IMG/VR virus record: IMGVR_UViG_3300009134_000002 | Span: 1 to 41,591 of that record | Length of the DNA: 41,591 nt | Reading direction: 5' to 3' (one strand) | From: a virus | Shown: positions 21,316 to 30,616 of the stretch, one piece after another | Numbering within the stretch: the stretch's first letter is position 1 | How the letters are laid out: each line of letters starts with the position of its first letter | Program-made: the position numbers and the translations under genes | The notes under the pieces: generated by a model | Seen by the model: the letters and a program-made list of their open reading frames with translations, nothing else | Database searches by the model: none | What the model was told of the DNA's origin: nothing

Positions 21316-21930
21316 ATGGCAGCAAAAAAAGTAAAACCAATCGTAATTATATACGAAGTGCCGCATATCCCAAAAATACAGCAGGCGCTTTTGAAATTGC
21401 GGGAGGAATTAAAAAAAGCCGGCTGGCAGGTATTTTTTAATAATCCACAGCTCTACAGGTCTGATCAGATATTTAAAAAAGCCGAACTCTGTATTTTCTA
21501 TGACAAAGTTTCCACTGCTAACGCTGAAAAGATTGTGGCGGATTACCTGGCCGCTAAGATTGATGTGATGGATTATAAAGAATGGCAGGCAGTGGCAGGT
21601 GCAGTGGCAGATAAAAAGAAGAAGGCGGATGCAAAAGCCAAAGCGGATGCAAAAGCCGAAACGGATGCCGGAGGCGGGGCACCGGAGAAATTTAATATTG
21701 AGACGGCAAAAGCAGCGGTAATTGTGGCGGAGTTAGCAAAACTCGAAGTTATAGAAACGGCTGACGGCAAACAGATTAAGCCGCAAATGGGACGGGAAAA
21801 ACTTGCTGAATTGTATAAAGCTATAATTGCTGAAAAGCAGACAGCGGATAGCAAACAGCCATCAGCCGAAAGCGGGGCACCGGAAACCGGAGATCATAGA
21901 GAGTCAGCCGGAGGTAAAGCGGGTAATTAA
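21316..21930 (+). CDS. hypothetical virion-region protein with Ala/Lys-rich linker
   Basis: 204 residues from ATG 21316 with GGAGAAAATGTA upstream. The first 95 residues form an alpha/beta region with alternating strands (PIVIIYEVPHIPKIQQ). An Ala/Lys/Asp-rich linker (about 98-120) leads to a second small helical domain (about 121-175). The tail is low complexity, read partly through repeat-like DNA (GGGGCACCGG). It might aid head completion, but I recognise no family. Confidence 0.6.
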   Translation: MAAKKVKPIVIIYEVPHIPKIQQALLKLREELKKAGWQVFFNNPQLYRSDQIFKKAELCIFYDKVSTANAEKIVADYLAAKIDVMDYKEWQAVAGAVADKKKKADAKAKADAKAETDAGGGAPEKFNIETAKAAVIVAELAKLEVIETADGKQIKPQMGREKLAELYKAIIAEKQTADSKQPSAESGAPETGDHRESAGGKAGN

Positions 21931-21963
21931 ACAAAGTGCAATAATTTTAGGAGAAATAAACCG

Positions 21964-22503
21964 ATGAAATATAAATTTTTATTCATGATAGTCGCCATTT
22001 TTATAATGGCATTTGGTTCGTTGTTCGCAGCGGACACAACCGATACTGCCGTCAACTGGGTGGAAGGTGATACATATATCATCTATTATGGACCCGCCAC
22101 ATTTGGCGTAGCCGGTGGTGAGGATTACTGTTACACCCAGGCATTTTATATAGCCGATTGTAATTATGAATACGGCGGGATTTATTGCTACGCTACAGAA
22201 GCAGGCACCGAGGATGTAAATGCCATACTAGAATATTCAGCAGCATCTACAGCAGCAAACGCAACTTTTGGATGGGCAACAACCTATGCCGACCTGGATG
22301 CTATAGCGACAACCATAAAATCCGATACGCTCGGCATTAATGCAGGTGCACTCGATGGATTTAAATATTCAAAATGGGCAAGAATAAAATTTGACGGACA
22401 GACAGGAAATCCACATAGCCTTGTGATGAACTGGTATGTATATGTTTCTAAAAAACCGGGAGCACCTAAAAGAGATGTGGCCGGAGCCAAATCCGCTAAC
22501 TAA
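21964..22503 (+). CDS. secreted protein in head gene block
   Basis: 179 residues, start ATG 21964 after AGGAGAAATAAACCG. Residues 1-23 are a clear Sec signal peptide (FLFMIVAIFIMAFGSLFA, cut near AAD). The mature part is beta-rich with many Tyr, Ala and Gly, and ends in a basic tail (KKPGAPKRDVAG). By position it would be a head decoration or connector protein, but the signal peptide points to export. It is not assigned to a family. The combination is odd. Confidence 0.65.
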   Translation: MKYKFLFMIVAIFIMAFGSLFAADTTDTAVNWVEGDTYIIYYGPATFGVAGGEDYCYTQAFYIADCNYEYGGIYCYATEAGTEDVNAILEYSAASTAANATFGWATTYADLDAIATTIKSDTLGINAGALDGFKYSKWARIKFDGQTGNPHSLVMNWYVYVSKKPGAPKRDVAGAKSAN

Positions 22504-22534
22504 ACCCGTAAAACGGATCAGAAAGGAATGATTA

Positions 22535-23005
22535 ATGTCTGTAGGTGATTGGTCGGTAGCGGCCCTGTGCACATATACCGATGTCCTAAACCGGTATTCG
22601 CGGGTGGGTGAACTCACCAATGAATCGGTAGCGGCTGATCAAAATACGGAGATTACCGCCGTAATTGCTCTGGCAAAAATTGACATCGGTAAATTACTGG
22701 ACGGTGATCTGCGCAAATATAAAGCGCACGTGGATTACGAGGCAAGCGATCTTAAGAATTTGATTAACAATATAGAAGTAATGAAGGAAGCCTGCGTTGC
22801 CCGGACACTGGAACGTCTTTTCGAAGATAATGCCATCGAGCCGGATGATTACAATGCAGTAATGGAAAGAAAATTTCATAAAGAGTTTAAAGAATTCTAC
22901 GATGCAGGTTTCCAGTTAATAGAATTTGATATTGATGAAAGCGGGGAAATAGAACAGGAAGAGGAGGGCATACCGCCGGGCAAGTACCATTTTGACAGGG
23001 TATAA
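22535..23005 (+). CDS. head-tail connector-type protein
   Basis: 156 residues from ATG 22535 (AGAAAGGA upstream). The helical layout (LCTYTDVLNRY...TAVIALAKIDIGKLLDGDLRK) and the acidic tail resemble gp6-like head completion proteins, which also follow the capsid gene. It likely forms a ring under the portal. The call rests on gene order and pattern. Confidence 0.6.
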   Translation: MSVGDWSVAALCTYTDVLNRYSRVGELTNESVAADQNTEITAVIALAKIDIGKLLDGDLRKYKAHVDYEASDLKNLINNIEVMKEACVARTLERLFEDNAIEPDDYNAVMERKFHKEFKEFYDAGFQLIEFDIDESGEIEQEEEGIPPGKYHFDRV

Positions 23006-23009
23006 AATG

Positions 23010-23105
23010 GAACGGAAAACGGAAACCGCAGAACGCCGCGCCTGCCGTCGGGCAGGCAGACCGGAAAAGAATCTTATTTTTGCCTCCGGTTTTCAGTCTC
23101 CGTCT
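23010..23105 (+). repeat. intergenic cluster of dispersed repeats
   Basis: Contains ACGGAAAACGGAAACCGCAG, a CCTGCCGTCGGGCAGGC hairpin, and CCGGTTTTCAGTCTCCG as an inverted match of the first. The whole 110-bp gap is repeat-made, and no gene is seen in it. Confidence 0.65.
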
Positions 23106-23118
23106 ATGAGAGGTTTAA

Positions 23119-23685
23119 ATGGCTGATAATGTACAGTTTGATTTTTCCGAATTAACCAAATTCGGAGTTAAACTGGGTAAGTTTCGCAAGATATTAGCCG
23201 AAGAGCACCTCGCAGCAAAATTGGCAAGTGATGCCAGGGTACTTATCCAAAAACGAACAAAGGAAGGCAAAAAAGTAACAGGCGGGGTTTTCCCCAGGTA
23301 TTCAACAGATCCTTATTACCGCAGTAAAAAGACACGTCCCATCGGCAAGGGTGGACGCAGGGTCCATAAAAAAACAGGACAGTCACTACAAACTATCGCT
23401 TATGACGGCGGATATGCAGATTTTGCCGCCGCTACCAAAAAGTCCGGTTCAACCGTTACATTACATGCCTCCGGAAAAATGTTTCAGGCATTCCAGGCGC
23501 ATGAGTTACGACCGACAAAAGCAATCATCAGTTTCACCCGGGCAAAAGAAGCGGCAAAAGCAAAATTATTAACCGGGCAAAAAGGAAAATTTATCGGGAT
23601 CAATGTCAGGGAACAGGCAATCTTAAATAAAACCGGATCACAACTAGTGGCAAAAGTAATAACAAAAGCAGGAATAAAAAAATAG
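23119..23685 (+). CDS. virion morphogenesis / tail completion protein
   Basis: 188 residues. LASDARVLIQKRTKEGKKVT and GVFPRYSTDPYY match the I..RT..G....G..F..Y core of phage virion morphogenesis (tail completion, PF05069-like or HK97 gp10-like) proteins. The C-terminus is basic. It would join head and tail. Position after the connector gene agrees. Confidence 0.7.
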   Translation: MADNVQFDFSELTKFGVKLGKFRKILAEEHLAAKLASDARVLIQKRTKEGKKVTGGVFPRYSTDPYYRSKKTRPIGKGGRRVHKKTGQSLQTIAYDGGYADFAAATKKSGSTVTLHASGKMFQAFQAHELRPTKAIISFTRAKEAAKAKLLTGQKGKFIGINVREQAILNKTGSQLVAKVITKAGIKK

Positions 23686-23750
23686 CCATCAGCAATCAGC
23701 CATCAGCGTTTTGCTGACAGCCGAGAGCAGATAGCCAATCGCTAAAGGCT
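23686..23750 (+). repeat. CAGCCATCAG-type dispersed repeat
   Basis: CCATCAGCAATCAGCCATCAG and GCTGACAGCCGAGAGCAG lie in the gap before the next gene; a related CAGCCATCAGCCG occurs inside the gene at 21316. Confidence 0.5.
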
Positions 23751-23754
23751 AATA

Positions 23755-24192
23755 ATGATATATATAAGATTACAGGAAATTCAGACAATCCTGCAAGCCC
23801 TACAGGACGGCGACAGCAATTATGTTTTCGGCGCCGATGGGACTAATGTGCATATAGGCACTGATTTTCCCATCAATGCCGCGCGCCTGCCGCTTGGTTT
23901 TATTTATATGGTCGATGGCGATCTGAAAAACAAAGCCCTGGTTGACAGTATTTTGCGTATCGGCGGGGTGGTGTATAACGAAGCCGGGGAGGTCTATCAA
24001 ACCAAACTGGACACCATGGAACTGCTAATGAAAGACACGGATCTGCTGGCATTAGGCTGGTTAAGCGGTCCGGTAAGTTTTAGTCTGGATCCGGATATCC
24101 TGCTAAAAGCAGATGATAAATATTTTGAGTTACAACCGCCCTATGGCGGATTTGAATTAGAATATCGATTAAATCGAGGACTATACACATGA
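23755..24192 (+). CDS. tail terminator-like protein
   Basis: 145 residues. The pattern of a short N-terminal helix (LQEIQTILQALQDG), strands and a late acidic end fits small tail-terminator or head-tail joining proteins. Gene order (after tail completion) agrees; direct sequence similarity is weak. The stop overlaps the next start as ATGA. Confidence 0.55.
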   Translation: MIYIRLQEIQTILQALQDGDSNYVFGADGTNVHIGTDFPINAARLPLGFIYMVDGDLKNKALVDSILRIGGVVYNEAGEVYQTKLDTMELLMKDTDLLALGWLSGPVSFSLDPDILLKADDKYFELQPPYGGFELEYRLNRGLYT

Positions 24193-24722
24193 AAAAATTA
24201 ATTTTATTTATTTGGCTCTTGGTTCTTTGCTCTTGGAGTTTGCTTCAAGCCCAAACCGAGTGGACATTAAACGAAGATATACTGACATCCAACGGTAATT
24301 ATTACAGGTTTTCCGACAGCGATTCCGTATTTGCCAGCTCCGATGGTGATTCGTTATATATCGTTGGCAATGATACTCTGGAAATATATGTGAATATTGG
24401 CAGAACGTTGGGAATGATCCGCTTTTATGGATATGCCCAGGGTGTTGCCATGTTGGGTCACAGCGCCACAACCTGCACACTATATTTTGATATGTCAATC
24501 CATAAAGGTGACGGATCTACCATGAATGCCAATATAACCGAAACCTTTTATGCTATTGATACTATTCTGGTGATCGCTGATTCGGTAGGTTATTTTGATG
24601 TATACCCTTTAGGTAATTCTAATCTCAATCAGCGAACAGCTTATTATACATTGCGCATTTATGGGGTCACAGCCCAGGTGGCAAAGTTTTGGTTAAAAGA
24701 AGAACGCATTAATGCGTATTAG
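24189..24722 (+). CDS. secreted beta-rich protein
   Basis: 177 residues. Residues 1-22 form a Sec signal peptide (KLILFIWLLVLCSWSLLQAQ, cut after AQ). The mature part is beta-rich with many Tyr, Ser and Thr (RFSDSDSVFASSDGDSLYIV). It is the first of a block of secreted-type proteins placed between head-tail and tail tube genes. It could be a surface adhesin or virion appendage. No family recognised. Confidence 0.65.
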   Translation: MKKLILFIWLLVLCSWSLLQAQTEWTLNEDILTSNGNYYRFSDSDSVFASSDGDSLYIVGNDTLEIYVNIGRTLGMIRFYGYAQGVAMLGHSATTCTLYFDMSIHKGDGSTMNANITETFYAIDTILVIADSVGYFDVYPLGNSNLNQRTAYYTLRIYGVTAQVAKFWLKEERINAY

Positions 24723-24731
24723 GAGGATATT

Positions 24732-25100
24732 ATGCCAGGTTTATTTGATGGCGAATTGTTTACCGATATATTAGAAGATGGTTCGGATGAACTTGAAGGC
24801 AATGCCTTTACTTTAAATAAACCGATAAAAGACGGTGTTATTTATCTCGATTCCGCCGGAGGTACATCCAACTGGAAATTGCAGATTGCCTTTTGGAACG
24901 GCACATCATTTATGAAATATCACACCCTTAAAGAAGACGATCTTAATGAGAATATGGCAGCGGGAGATTCCGCCGAATTCGGGATTAAAGTACAGGAATT
25001 CTGGAAAGAACCTGTTTTTGGACTCAAATTAAAAGCAGTCCGCATTGATGGCAGCGGTGATATAACATTTACAAACGCACAGGTGGATTATTTACAATGA
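24732..25100 (+). CDS. hypothetical beta-rich protein
   Basis: 122 residues from ATG 24732, TAGGAGGATATT upstream. Acidic N-terminus, then strands (KLQIAFWNGTSFMKYHTLKE; PVFGLKLKAVRIDGSGDITF). It has no signal peptide, unlike its neighbours. It may be a small virion or fibre-attachment protein. The stop overlaps the next start (ATGA). Confidence 0.6.
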   Translation: MPGLFDGELFTDILEDGSDELEGNAFTLNKPIKDGVIYLDSAGGTSNWKLQIAFWNGTSFMKYHTLKEDDLNENMAAGDSAEFGIKVQEFWKEPVFGLKLKAVRIDGSGDITFTNAQVDYLQ

Positions 25101-27058
25101 AAAACATAATAAAATATATATTTTGGCTCTTTTTTCTTGGCTTTTTTTTCTTATTGACGGCTCAGAGTAAAATCAAATACAGCGATTTTACCCCGCAATT
25201 AAAATCCGACCTGAAAGATACAACTAAATCAATAGTAAGCGATACCGCAACTGTGCATGATGCAACACTAAGGTCTGATATAGGTGACACTGCTACTGTT
25301 TTGCGTGCGGAAATACCTGCCAGTGGAAGCGCTTATGCTGATTCAGTTACAATAGACAGCAGGCATGTTCCTGGAGATAGTCTTATTACAAAAACCCTTG
25401 TTAGAGGTGGATTTATAAGTATTTCAGTGGGCGAAGATGCCGGAGGAGATACTACAAGTGGAAATGCTATTTTAGGATCTCATGCAGCGCAGATGATGAC
25501 ACTCGGTTGCTATAATACAGCAGTAGGTTATCATAGTATAAACGAAATTACAACAGGTAGCTATAATGTAATATTTGGCAAAGGATCAGGTTCTGGAATT
25601 ATCACCGGGATTCGCAATACTATAATTGGAACTGAAGTAGCAAGTTCAGCAGGAGATATAAGCAATAAACTTTATATTGATAATTCCAATACAAATTCGC
25701 CTTTGATATATGGTGATTTTGATAAGGATAGTCTTGTTATTAACGGTGATTTGACTGTAACCGGAAATGCTTCATTAAACGCATTAATTTTTAACGAAAG
25801 TGCAGAGAAGTATATAGAAGACATAGCAGATAATATATCATTTATCAATGGATTAGGATCAATAGGTATTTACGGTCGTGATGGTCTTTTTCTTAATTCT
25901 TCAATTGGGATGGTTTCCTTAGAACCTTATACTACATCGAGTGATTTAAGGTTAGAGTTAACAGGGACAGGAATTACTATATTTGAATCAACGAATGATG
26001 GAAATCCGAATTTCAGTATTGGATCGTCTGCGGGAGAATCTTTTATGCTCGAACCAAATTATAATTCAGGTGGACAAGGATTAGACTATATTCTTTTTAA
26101 TACTCTTACAGCAAGTGAAACCGCAAACAAAGGTCTTTTTAAATTCAAGGTTGATGATAGTGAAGTTTTAAATATCACAGATAGCGGTTTAGATTTAGTT
26201 ACAGGAAAAACAATTTCAGTTGAAGTATTGGCTGCCGATACATTAGACGATAATGGAAACGGTGTTATTTTAGTGAATGAGAATGTTATTTTTGATAGTA
26301 CAGTCACAGCTATTGGAACTATTACTGCTGATGGATTAACCCTCGGTCTGGATGAAAATATTACTCTTAATAATGCGACATTACACCATAATGAAACATT
26401 TATTTTCAGCGATGATGTAACTATACCTGCTGATGTTTATGATTCTGGTTGGGATGGAGTACAAGAGGCAGCACCAAAAGATGCGATATATGATAAAATC
26501 GAAACAATTGATGGGGCGTCTGCGGATTCAGATTTTTATAGAATAACAATTGATACATTGGCTGCAAAAACTGGTAATACGATTTTTGTAGAAGATACAT
26601 TAAGCGGAATTAGTAGTATAACTGGATTAACCGTAGTTGAAAGTGATTCAATTAATGTTGATTCATTGGTTATCGTTGATTGGCTTTCCATTAATGAAGC
26701 AGCGGTAGATAGTATTGTATATCACATGCCGATACTTCCAGCCTTTGGAACAAGTCTTGATTCATCGGTTTTAATTGCAGTCGATACAGTAGGATTGGGT
26801 TATACTTCACATGCTTTTACTATTGATTCGTGTATAGTAACAACTTACGGTTCGACTCCGAATTTTACATTTATGATAGTACAGGGATCAACTGATATAT
26901 TTTCCGGCAATCAAACTAAATCTGCTTTAGGAACAACAAAGTATAGTACATTTTCAGATGCTACAGTTCCAATGGGAACAGCATTATATATACATTTTCC
27001 AGCAGTAACAACTAAACCAAAAAGTGTACAGGTGGTATTATGTGGAAGATGGCGTTAA
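25097..27058 (+). CDS. large fibre-like protein with YadA-like repeats and signal peptide
   Basis: 653 residues. Residues 1-23 look like a signal peptide (KYIFWLFFLGFFFLLTAQSK). Around residue 135, NTAVGYHSINEITTGSYN and LYIDNSNTNSPLIYG resemble the collagen-free head repeats of YadA-type trimeric adhesins, which also appear in phage tail fibres. The rest is long and beta-rich, with Asp/Thr-rich repeats (LTVTGNASLN; TIDTLAAKTGNT). It probably forms a trimer that binds receptors. The signal peptide is unexpected in a virion protein. Overlaps the neighbours on both sides. Confidence 0.75.
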   Translation: MKNIIKYIFWLFFLGFFFLLTAQSKIKYSDFTPQLKSDLKDTTKSIVSDTATVHDATLRSDIGDTATVLRAEIPASGSAYADSVTIDSRHVPGDSLITKTLVRGGFISISVGEDAGGDTTSGNAILGSHAAQMMTLGCYNTAVGYHSINEITTGSYNVIFGKGSGSGIITGIRNTIIGTEVASSAGDISNKLYIDNSNTNSPLIYGDFDKDSLVINGDLTVTGNASLNALIFNESAEKYIEDIADNISFINGLGSIGIYGRDGLFLNSSIGMVSLEPYTTSSDLRLELTGTGITIFESTNDGNPNFSIGSSAGESFMLEPNYNSGGQGLDYILFNTLTASETANKGLFKFKVDDSEVLNITDSGLDLVTGKTISVEVLAADTLDDNGNGVILVNENVIFDSTVTAIGTITADGLTLGLDENITLNNATLHHNETFIFSDDVTIPADVYDSGWDGVQEAAPKDAIYDKIETIDGASADSDFYRITIDTLAAKTGNTIFVEDTLSGISSITGLTVVESDSINVDSLVIVDWLSINEAAVDSIVYHMPILPAFGTSLDSSVLIAVDTVGLGYTSHAFTIDSCIVTTYGSTPNFTFMIVQGSTDIFSGNQTKSALGTTKYSTFSDATVPMGTALYIHFPAVTTKPKSVQVVLCGRWR

Positions 27059-27420
27059 TTATATTATTTGCTTTTACTGTTTCTGCTCAGGTTTTTTCGG
27101 ATTTATATATTTATGAGCAAGGGGGTTCTTTAGGAAAGGTGATTACAGATTCAATTATTTGGAAAATAGTTAAAATTGATTCAGATAACTTAGGATCAAA
27201 AAATTGTAATCATAAGTGGAAATATTCTAAGGAATGGAAAGCAGATTACTCTTTTTGTGATGTATTGCATTATGGTGAACATTGTTCTTATGATGACAAA
27301 ATTAGAAATCGAATTTGTGAGAAATGCTTAAGACACGAAACACAAAAAGAGCAATGGTATCAACATAGAGAAGAAAAACCACTATCAGAATATGATAAGT
27401 TGGAGAAAAAATTAAAATGA
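27040..27420 (+). CDS. secreted Cys-rich protein
   Basis: 126 residues. Residues 1-18 (MALIILFAFTVSAQVFS region) look like a signal peptide. The mature part holds CNHKWKYS, C...HYGEHC and CEKCLRHE, a set of Cys and His that could bind zinc. Function unknown. Overlaps the fibre gene by 19 bp and the next by 4 bp, so it belongs to the same transcript. Confidence 0.6.
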   Translation: MWKMALIILFAFTVSAQVFSDLYIYEQGGSLGKVITDSIIWKIVKIDSDNLGSKNCNHKWKYSKEWKADYSFCDVLHYGEHCSYDDKIRNRICEKCLRHETQKEQWYQHREEKPLSEYDKLEKKLK

Positions 27421-28112
27421 AATATATTACAAGTTTTATTATTGCTATATTAATATTATTTATTCTTGTTTGGAGTGCTGAATGTCAAATAATGGCACAT
27501 CAGTCACGTCCTACAACGGCTGCCGACGGTGTAACGTATTTACTTGATGAACAATTTGAAGGTGCTGGATCAGAAGAAACATGGACATATACGACCAGTG
27601 TAGCAGATTATGATTATACTACTTCACCAGCTCCATTACAAGGGGATCAGTCATGCCAAATTGATGTTGGTGGTAATGAAGATGCAATAGGAGCTTTTAC
27701 TCCAAGTTCTGAAATATGGGTTACTTTTATATGGCATCACAATGCTGTGGCTGCTAATTCTACCGTAATTACAATTAGAGACACTGATGATAATACTTTG
27801 GTTTTCTTACAGGTTAGAATCGATAATACTGTTCGTCTTTATATTACAGGAGGAACAACAGACTCTGGGGTTACGCCTTTAGTTGATGCAACTACTTATT
27901 GGTTTAAGGTTAGGGCAAAGGCAGGAACGGGAGCAAACGCTGAGGCTGAAGTATGGATTTCTACTAATGGAACGTGGGGGGAAAGTGACGGTAGTACAAC
28001 AGATGGGACATGGACAGCTGATTGTGAAAATATAAGACTTTACGGTAAAATAGATACAGATAATATTTTTGATGATATTAGGGTAGATGATGAAAATATA
28101 GGAGATTATTAA
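27417..28112 (+). CDS. secreted lectin-like (concanavalin/LamG fold) protein
   Basis: 231 residues with a Sec signal (ITSFIIAILILFILVWSAEC region). Mature sequence DEQFEGAGSEETWTY, EIWVTFIWHHNA, TYWFKVRAKAG and FDDIRVDDE is the layout of a beta-sandwich lectin domain of the LamG/concanavalin A type, as found in many secreted proteins. It could bind host surface sugars. The fold is inferred from pattern. Confidence 0.65.
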   Translation: MKYITSFIIAILILFILVWSAECQIMAHQSRPTTAADGVTYLLDEQFEGAGSEETWTYTTSVADYDYTTSPAPLQGDQSCQIDVGGNEDAIGAFTPSSEIWVTFIWHHNAVAANSTVITIRDTDDNTLVFLQVRIDNTVRLYITGGTTDSGVTPLVDATTYWFKVRAKAGTGANAEAEVWISTNGTWGESDGSTTDGTWTADCENIRLYGKIDTDNIFDDIRVDDENIGDY

Positions 28113-28113
28113 T

Positions 28114-29679
28114 ATGAATAAAATTATATTGTTTTTGCTTATTCCACTCTTTTTATTTTCAGGTGTGTATGTTCGTGATGGAGGTACTGGTGATGGTTCA
28201 GCATGGAACAATGCTCTTGATCAAATACCAAGTCCAATATCAAGAGATGATACGGTTTACATAGCAGATGGGTCATATACAGGATATACTTTTGATGATG
28301 CTCTATCTGGTGGAACTTACATATATGTTCGTAAAGCAACAGCCACAGCACATGGTTCATCTATCGGATGGGATGCAGGTTATGGCGATGGTGTATCTGT
28401 TTTCACTACACGATGGAATTTTACTACAGGGTATTATGATATAGATGGTTTAGTTGGAAGTGATACAAGTGGTCATGGTTTTAGAATAGATATAGACTCA
28501 GGGAGTGATGTTAAGCATATTTATTCTACATCAGGTGGAGATAATGTAAAAATTAGGCATCTTGAATGTGAAGGTGTTGGAATGGATAGGTCGGACAGTC
28601 GTGATGATATTGTCTATGTACTTGGTTCATCTACTGGGTGGGAATTTTCATACTGCTGGTTTCATGATACAAATAGAACTTGTATGCTTACTGTAAGCGT
28701 TAGTCAATGTACTCTTGAATATAGTGTATTCCAAGAAAGACATACAAATGGTTCTACTCATGGTGAATTAGTATCAATTAATAGTTCAGGAGAAAATTCT
28801 GGATGGGTAATTAGACATAATAAATTTATTGATAATGCGGGAACGGGTTTTCTTGTAATTAAAGATGCTGTTCAGGGTGGTTTTGAAATTTATGGCAATT
28901 TATTTTATAATACTTCATCAAGTTACGGTGTTTCAAATGGTGCAATTTGCAATACAACGAATGATACTAATAATGATATGGAAATTTATAATAATACTTT
29001 TGTAGATATTGAAACTTTTGCTGCTGGTGGTATCTGGTTTCATAATGGTTCAGACAATTATGCTTATAATAATTTATTTTATAATATAGAAAATTGTGGA
29101 TTTAATAGCACTACTCACGATTATAATTGGTTTTATACTTCGGGCAGTCAATCAGAAACGAATATTCAAAATGGCGAAAGTGATATTTTTACGAATTATG
29201 GAACGGATGATTTTACTCTTGCCTATGCCACAAATGATGGTATTGATTTAGGGTTTCCCTATAATGTTGATTTACTTGGTAATACTCGTGGTGAAGATGA
29301 TATTTGGGATAGAGGAGTTTTTGAATTTACGGGAGAGGATGTTACGCCTCCGACTGCAACCGGTAATCTAACAGCTAACGGCTATGACTCAATGAATATT
29401 GTTATCATGAGTATATCAGCAGATTGTGACACATTGATTGCTTATTATCCAGACAGCACAACAGTTTTAGATACATTACTTACAACGGCAAATTGGGACA
29501 CAACAGTCGCAGCAAGTGGTACAGATAGTCTTTACTATTGGGCGATTGACGATAGTTCAAATGTAACATCAAAGACTTTTATGGATGCTGAAACCGTACC
29601 GAATCAACCAGGAGGTGCGATAATGACACCTGGTGGCGTTGGTATATTAGTAAACACAGGAACAGGAAAAATAAAGTGA
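28114..29679 (+). CDS. secreted beta-helix (tailspike-like) protein
   Basis: 521 residues. A signal peptide (IILFLLIPLFLFSG) precedes YVRDGGTGDGSAWNNAL, a typical start of a right-handed parallel beta-helix. Repeated short strands follow with N-turn residues (IRHNKFIDNAGTGFLV; EIYGNLFYNT; EIYNNTFVDI; YAYNNLFYNI). From about 410 a Thr-Pro-Pro-rich linker leads to a fibronectin-like C-terminal domain. It may be a polysaccharide-binding or degrading spike. No catalytic residues could be identified. Confidence 0.7.
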   Translation: MNKIILFLLIPLFLFSGVYVRDGGTGDGSAWNNALDQIPSPISRDDTVYIADGSYTGYTFDDALSGGTYIYVRKATATAHGSSIGWDAGYGDGVSVFTTRWNFTTGYYDIDGLVGSDTSGHGFRIDIDSGSDVKHIYSTSGGDNVKIRHLECEGVGMDRSDSRDDIVYVLGSSTGWEFSYCWFHDTNRTCMLTVSVSQCTLEYSVFQERHTNGSTHGELVSINSSGENSGWVIRHNKFIDNAGTGFLVIKDAVQGGFEIYGNLFYNTSSSYGVSNGAICNTTNDTNNDMEIYNNTFVDIETFAAGGIWFHNGSDNYAYNNLFYNIENCGFNSTTHDYNWFYTSGSQSETNIQNGESDIFTNYGTDDFTLAYATNDGIDLGFPYNVDLLGNTRGEDDIWDRGVFEFTGEDVTPPTATGNLTANGYDSMNIVIMSISADCDTLIAYYPDSTTVLDTLLTTANWDTTVAASGTDSLYYWAIDDSSNVTSKTFMDAETVPNQPGGAIMTPGGVGILVNTGTGKIK

Positions 29680-29849
29680 ATTTCTTAAAAAAAATGACAA
29701 CTGGTAATGTATGGCTTTGGTTTCATATTTTAGGTGGTGGAATCATTGCAAAGATATTATTGATGTGGTTTCCAGCACAATTGGCTTTTACCTTTACTTT
29801 AGTAATTGCCGTGTTTCCACATTGGTTTATTTTACATTATTTATTTTAA
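29676..29849 (+). CDS. small membrane protein (possible holin)
   Basis: GTG 29676 overlaps the previous stop. 57 residues with two hydrophobic stretches (WLWFHILGGGIIAKILLMWF and LAFTFTLVIAVF) and a basic start. This size and topology would suit a small holin, yet there is no direct family evidence. Confidence 0.5.
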   Translation: MNFLKKMTTGNVWLWFHILGGGIIAKILLMWFPAQLAFTFTLVIAVFPHWFILHYLF

Positions 29850-29865
29850 CTAAGGAGAATTAAAA

Positions 29866-30174
29866 ATGGGTATTGAAGAATTGAAAGACGTAGTAAAATC
29901 CGGGCTTGATATTGGACAGGCATTGTCGGACGGAGTTCAAATTGGTGATTTAACGGCGCTGTTATCTTTGCCGGCAGCAATAACCGGCATCAGCGATGTG
30001 CCGGCTGAAATAGAGGACATGGATGCAGATGAGAAAGTAGAGCTGTTTGAATTTGTCCAGGCAAATTTTGATATTCCGAATGACAGACTTGAGGAGGTCA
30101 TTGAAAAAGCTATCATCGTTGTCCTGGATATTTATAAAATCTTTTTAATTTTTAAAGAAATCAAAGCGGCGTAG
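29866..30174 (+). CDS. conserved-type phage protein of unknown function
   Basis: 102 residues from ATG 29866 with AAGGAG upstream. All-helical: ELKDVVKSGLDIGQALSDGV, then DLTALLSLPAAI, then an acidic segment and a hydrophobic helix (AIIVVLDIYKIFLIF). Proteins with this layout occur near holin genes in other phages. Role unknown. The next gene overlaps its stop by one base. Confidence 0.6.
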   Translation: MGIEELKDVVKSGLDIGQALSDGVQIGDLTALLSLPAAITGISDVPAEIEDMDADEKVELFEFVQANFDIPNDRLEEVIEKAIIVVLDIYKIFLIFKEIKAA

Positions 30175-30302
30175 TGAACAATCTGTTAAAAGAAATATTA
30201 AGCATGCTTTTGATATCATTAATATTGGCAGTTCTGTTCTTTGGTGTTGATTATTTACTAGGCTGGAAAATGAGTTTTTTTATAATTGGATATATCAAAT
30301 GA
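30174..30302 (+). CDS. small membrane protein
   Basis: GTG 30174 overlaps the previous stop; 42 residues. One strong membrane helix (MLLISLILAVLFFGVDYLLG) and a second weak hydrophobic stretch (SFFIIGYI). The end overlaps the next start as ATGA. It may work with the next two membrane proteins. Confidence 0.45.
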   Translation: MNNLLKEILSMLLISLILAVLFFGVDYLLGWKMSFFIIGYIK

Positions 30303-30616
30303 ATGTCAATAAAGAAATAGTGATTCAACACTCGAAACCCATTCTCTTTGTATATAATTATATGCTGTATGCCTTTGTTGTTGGGTTGATTTTATTCTAC
30401 ATATATATCAATGAATACGGCGGTAAAATGCCAGCAACCGGTACATTGTGGGTTTTCGTAAAAGATACATGGAATTATATACTTGGTTTCGCCGGAGCTC
30501 CTATTCTTATAAAAGCGGCAACTAAATATTTAGAGATTAAAAAACAAAAGAAAATTGCTGAAGAATTAACCCGGACCCAAAAAAGAAGGATAGGGGATGG
30601 CAAAAGAAGAATATGA
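30299..30616 (+). CDS. membrane protein (holin candidate)
   Basis: 105 residues. Two hydrophobic segments, YMLYAFVVGLILFYIYI and YILGFAGAPILIKAA, and a strongly basic tail (KKQKKIAEELTRTQKRRIGD) match the usual holin outline. It lies in a run of four small membrane genes, just before the tail tube genes. Confidence 0.6.
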   Translation: MNVNKEIVIQHSKPILFVYNYMLYAFVVGLILFYIYINEYGGKMPATGTLWVFVKDTWNYILGFAGAPILIKAATKYLEIKKQKKIAEELTRTQKRRIGDGKRRI

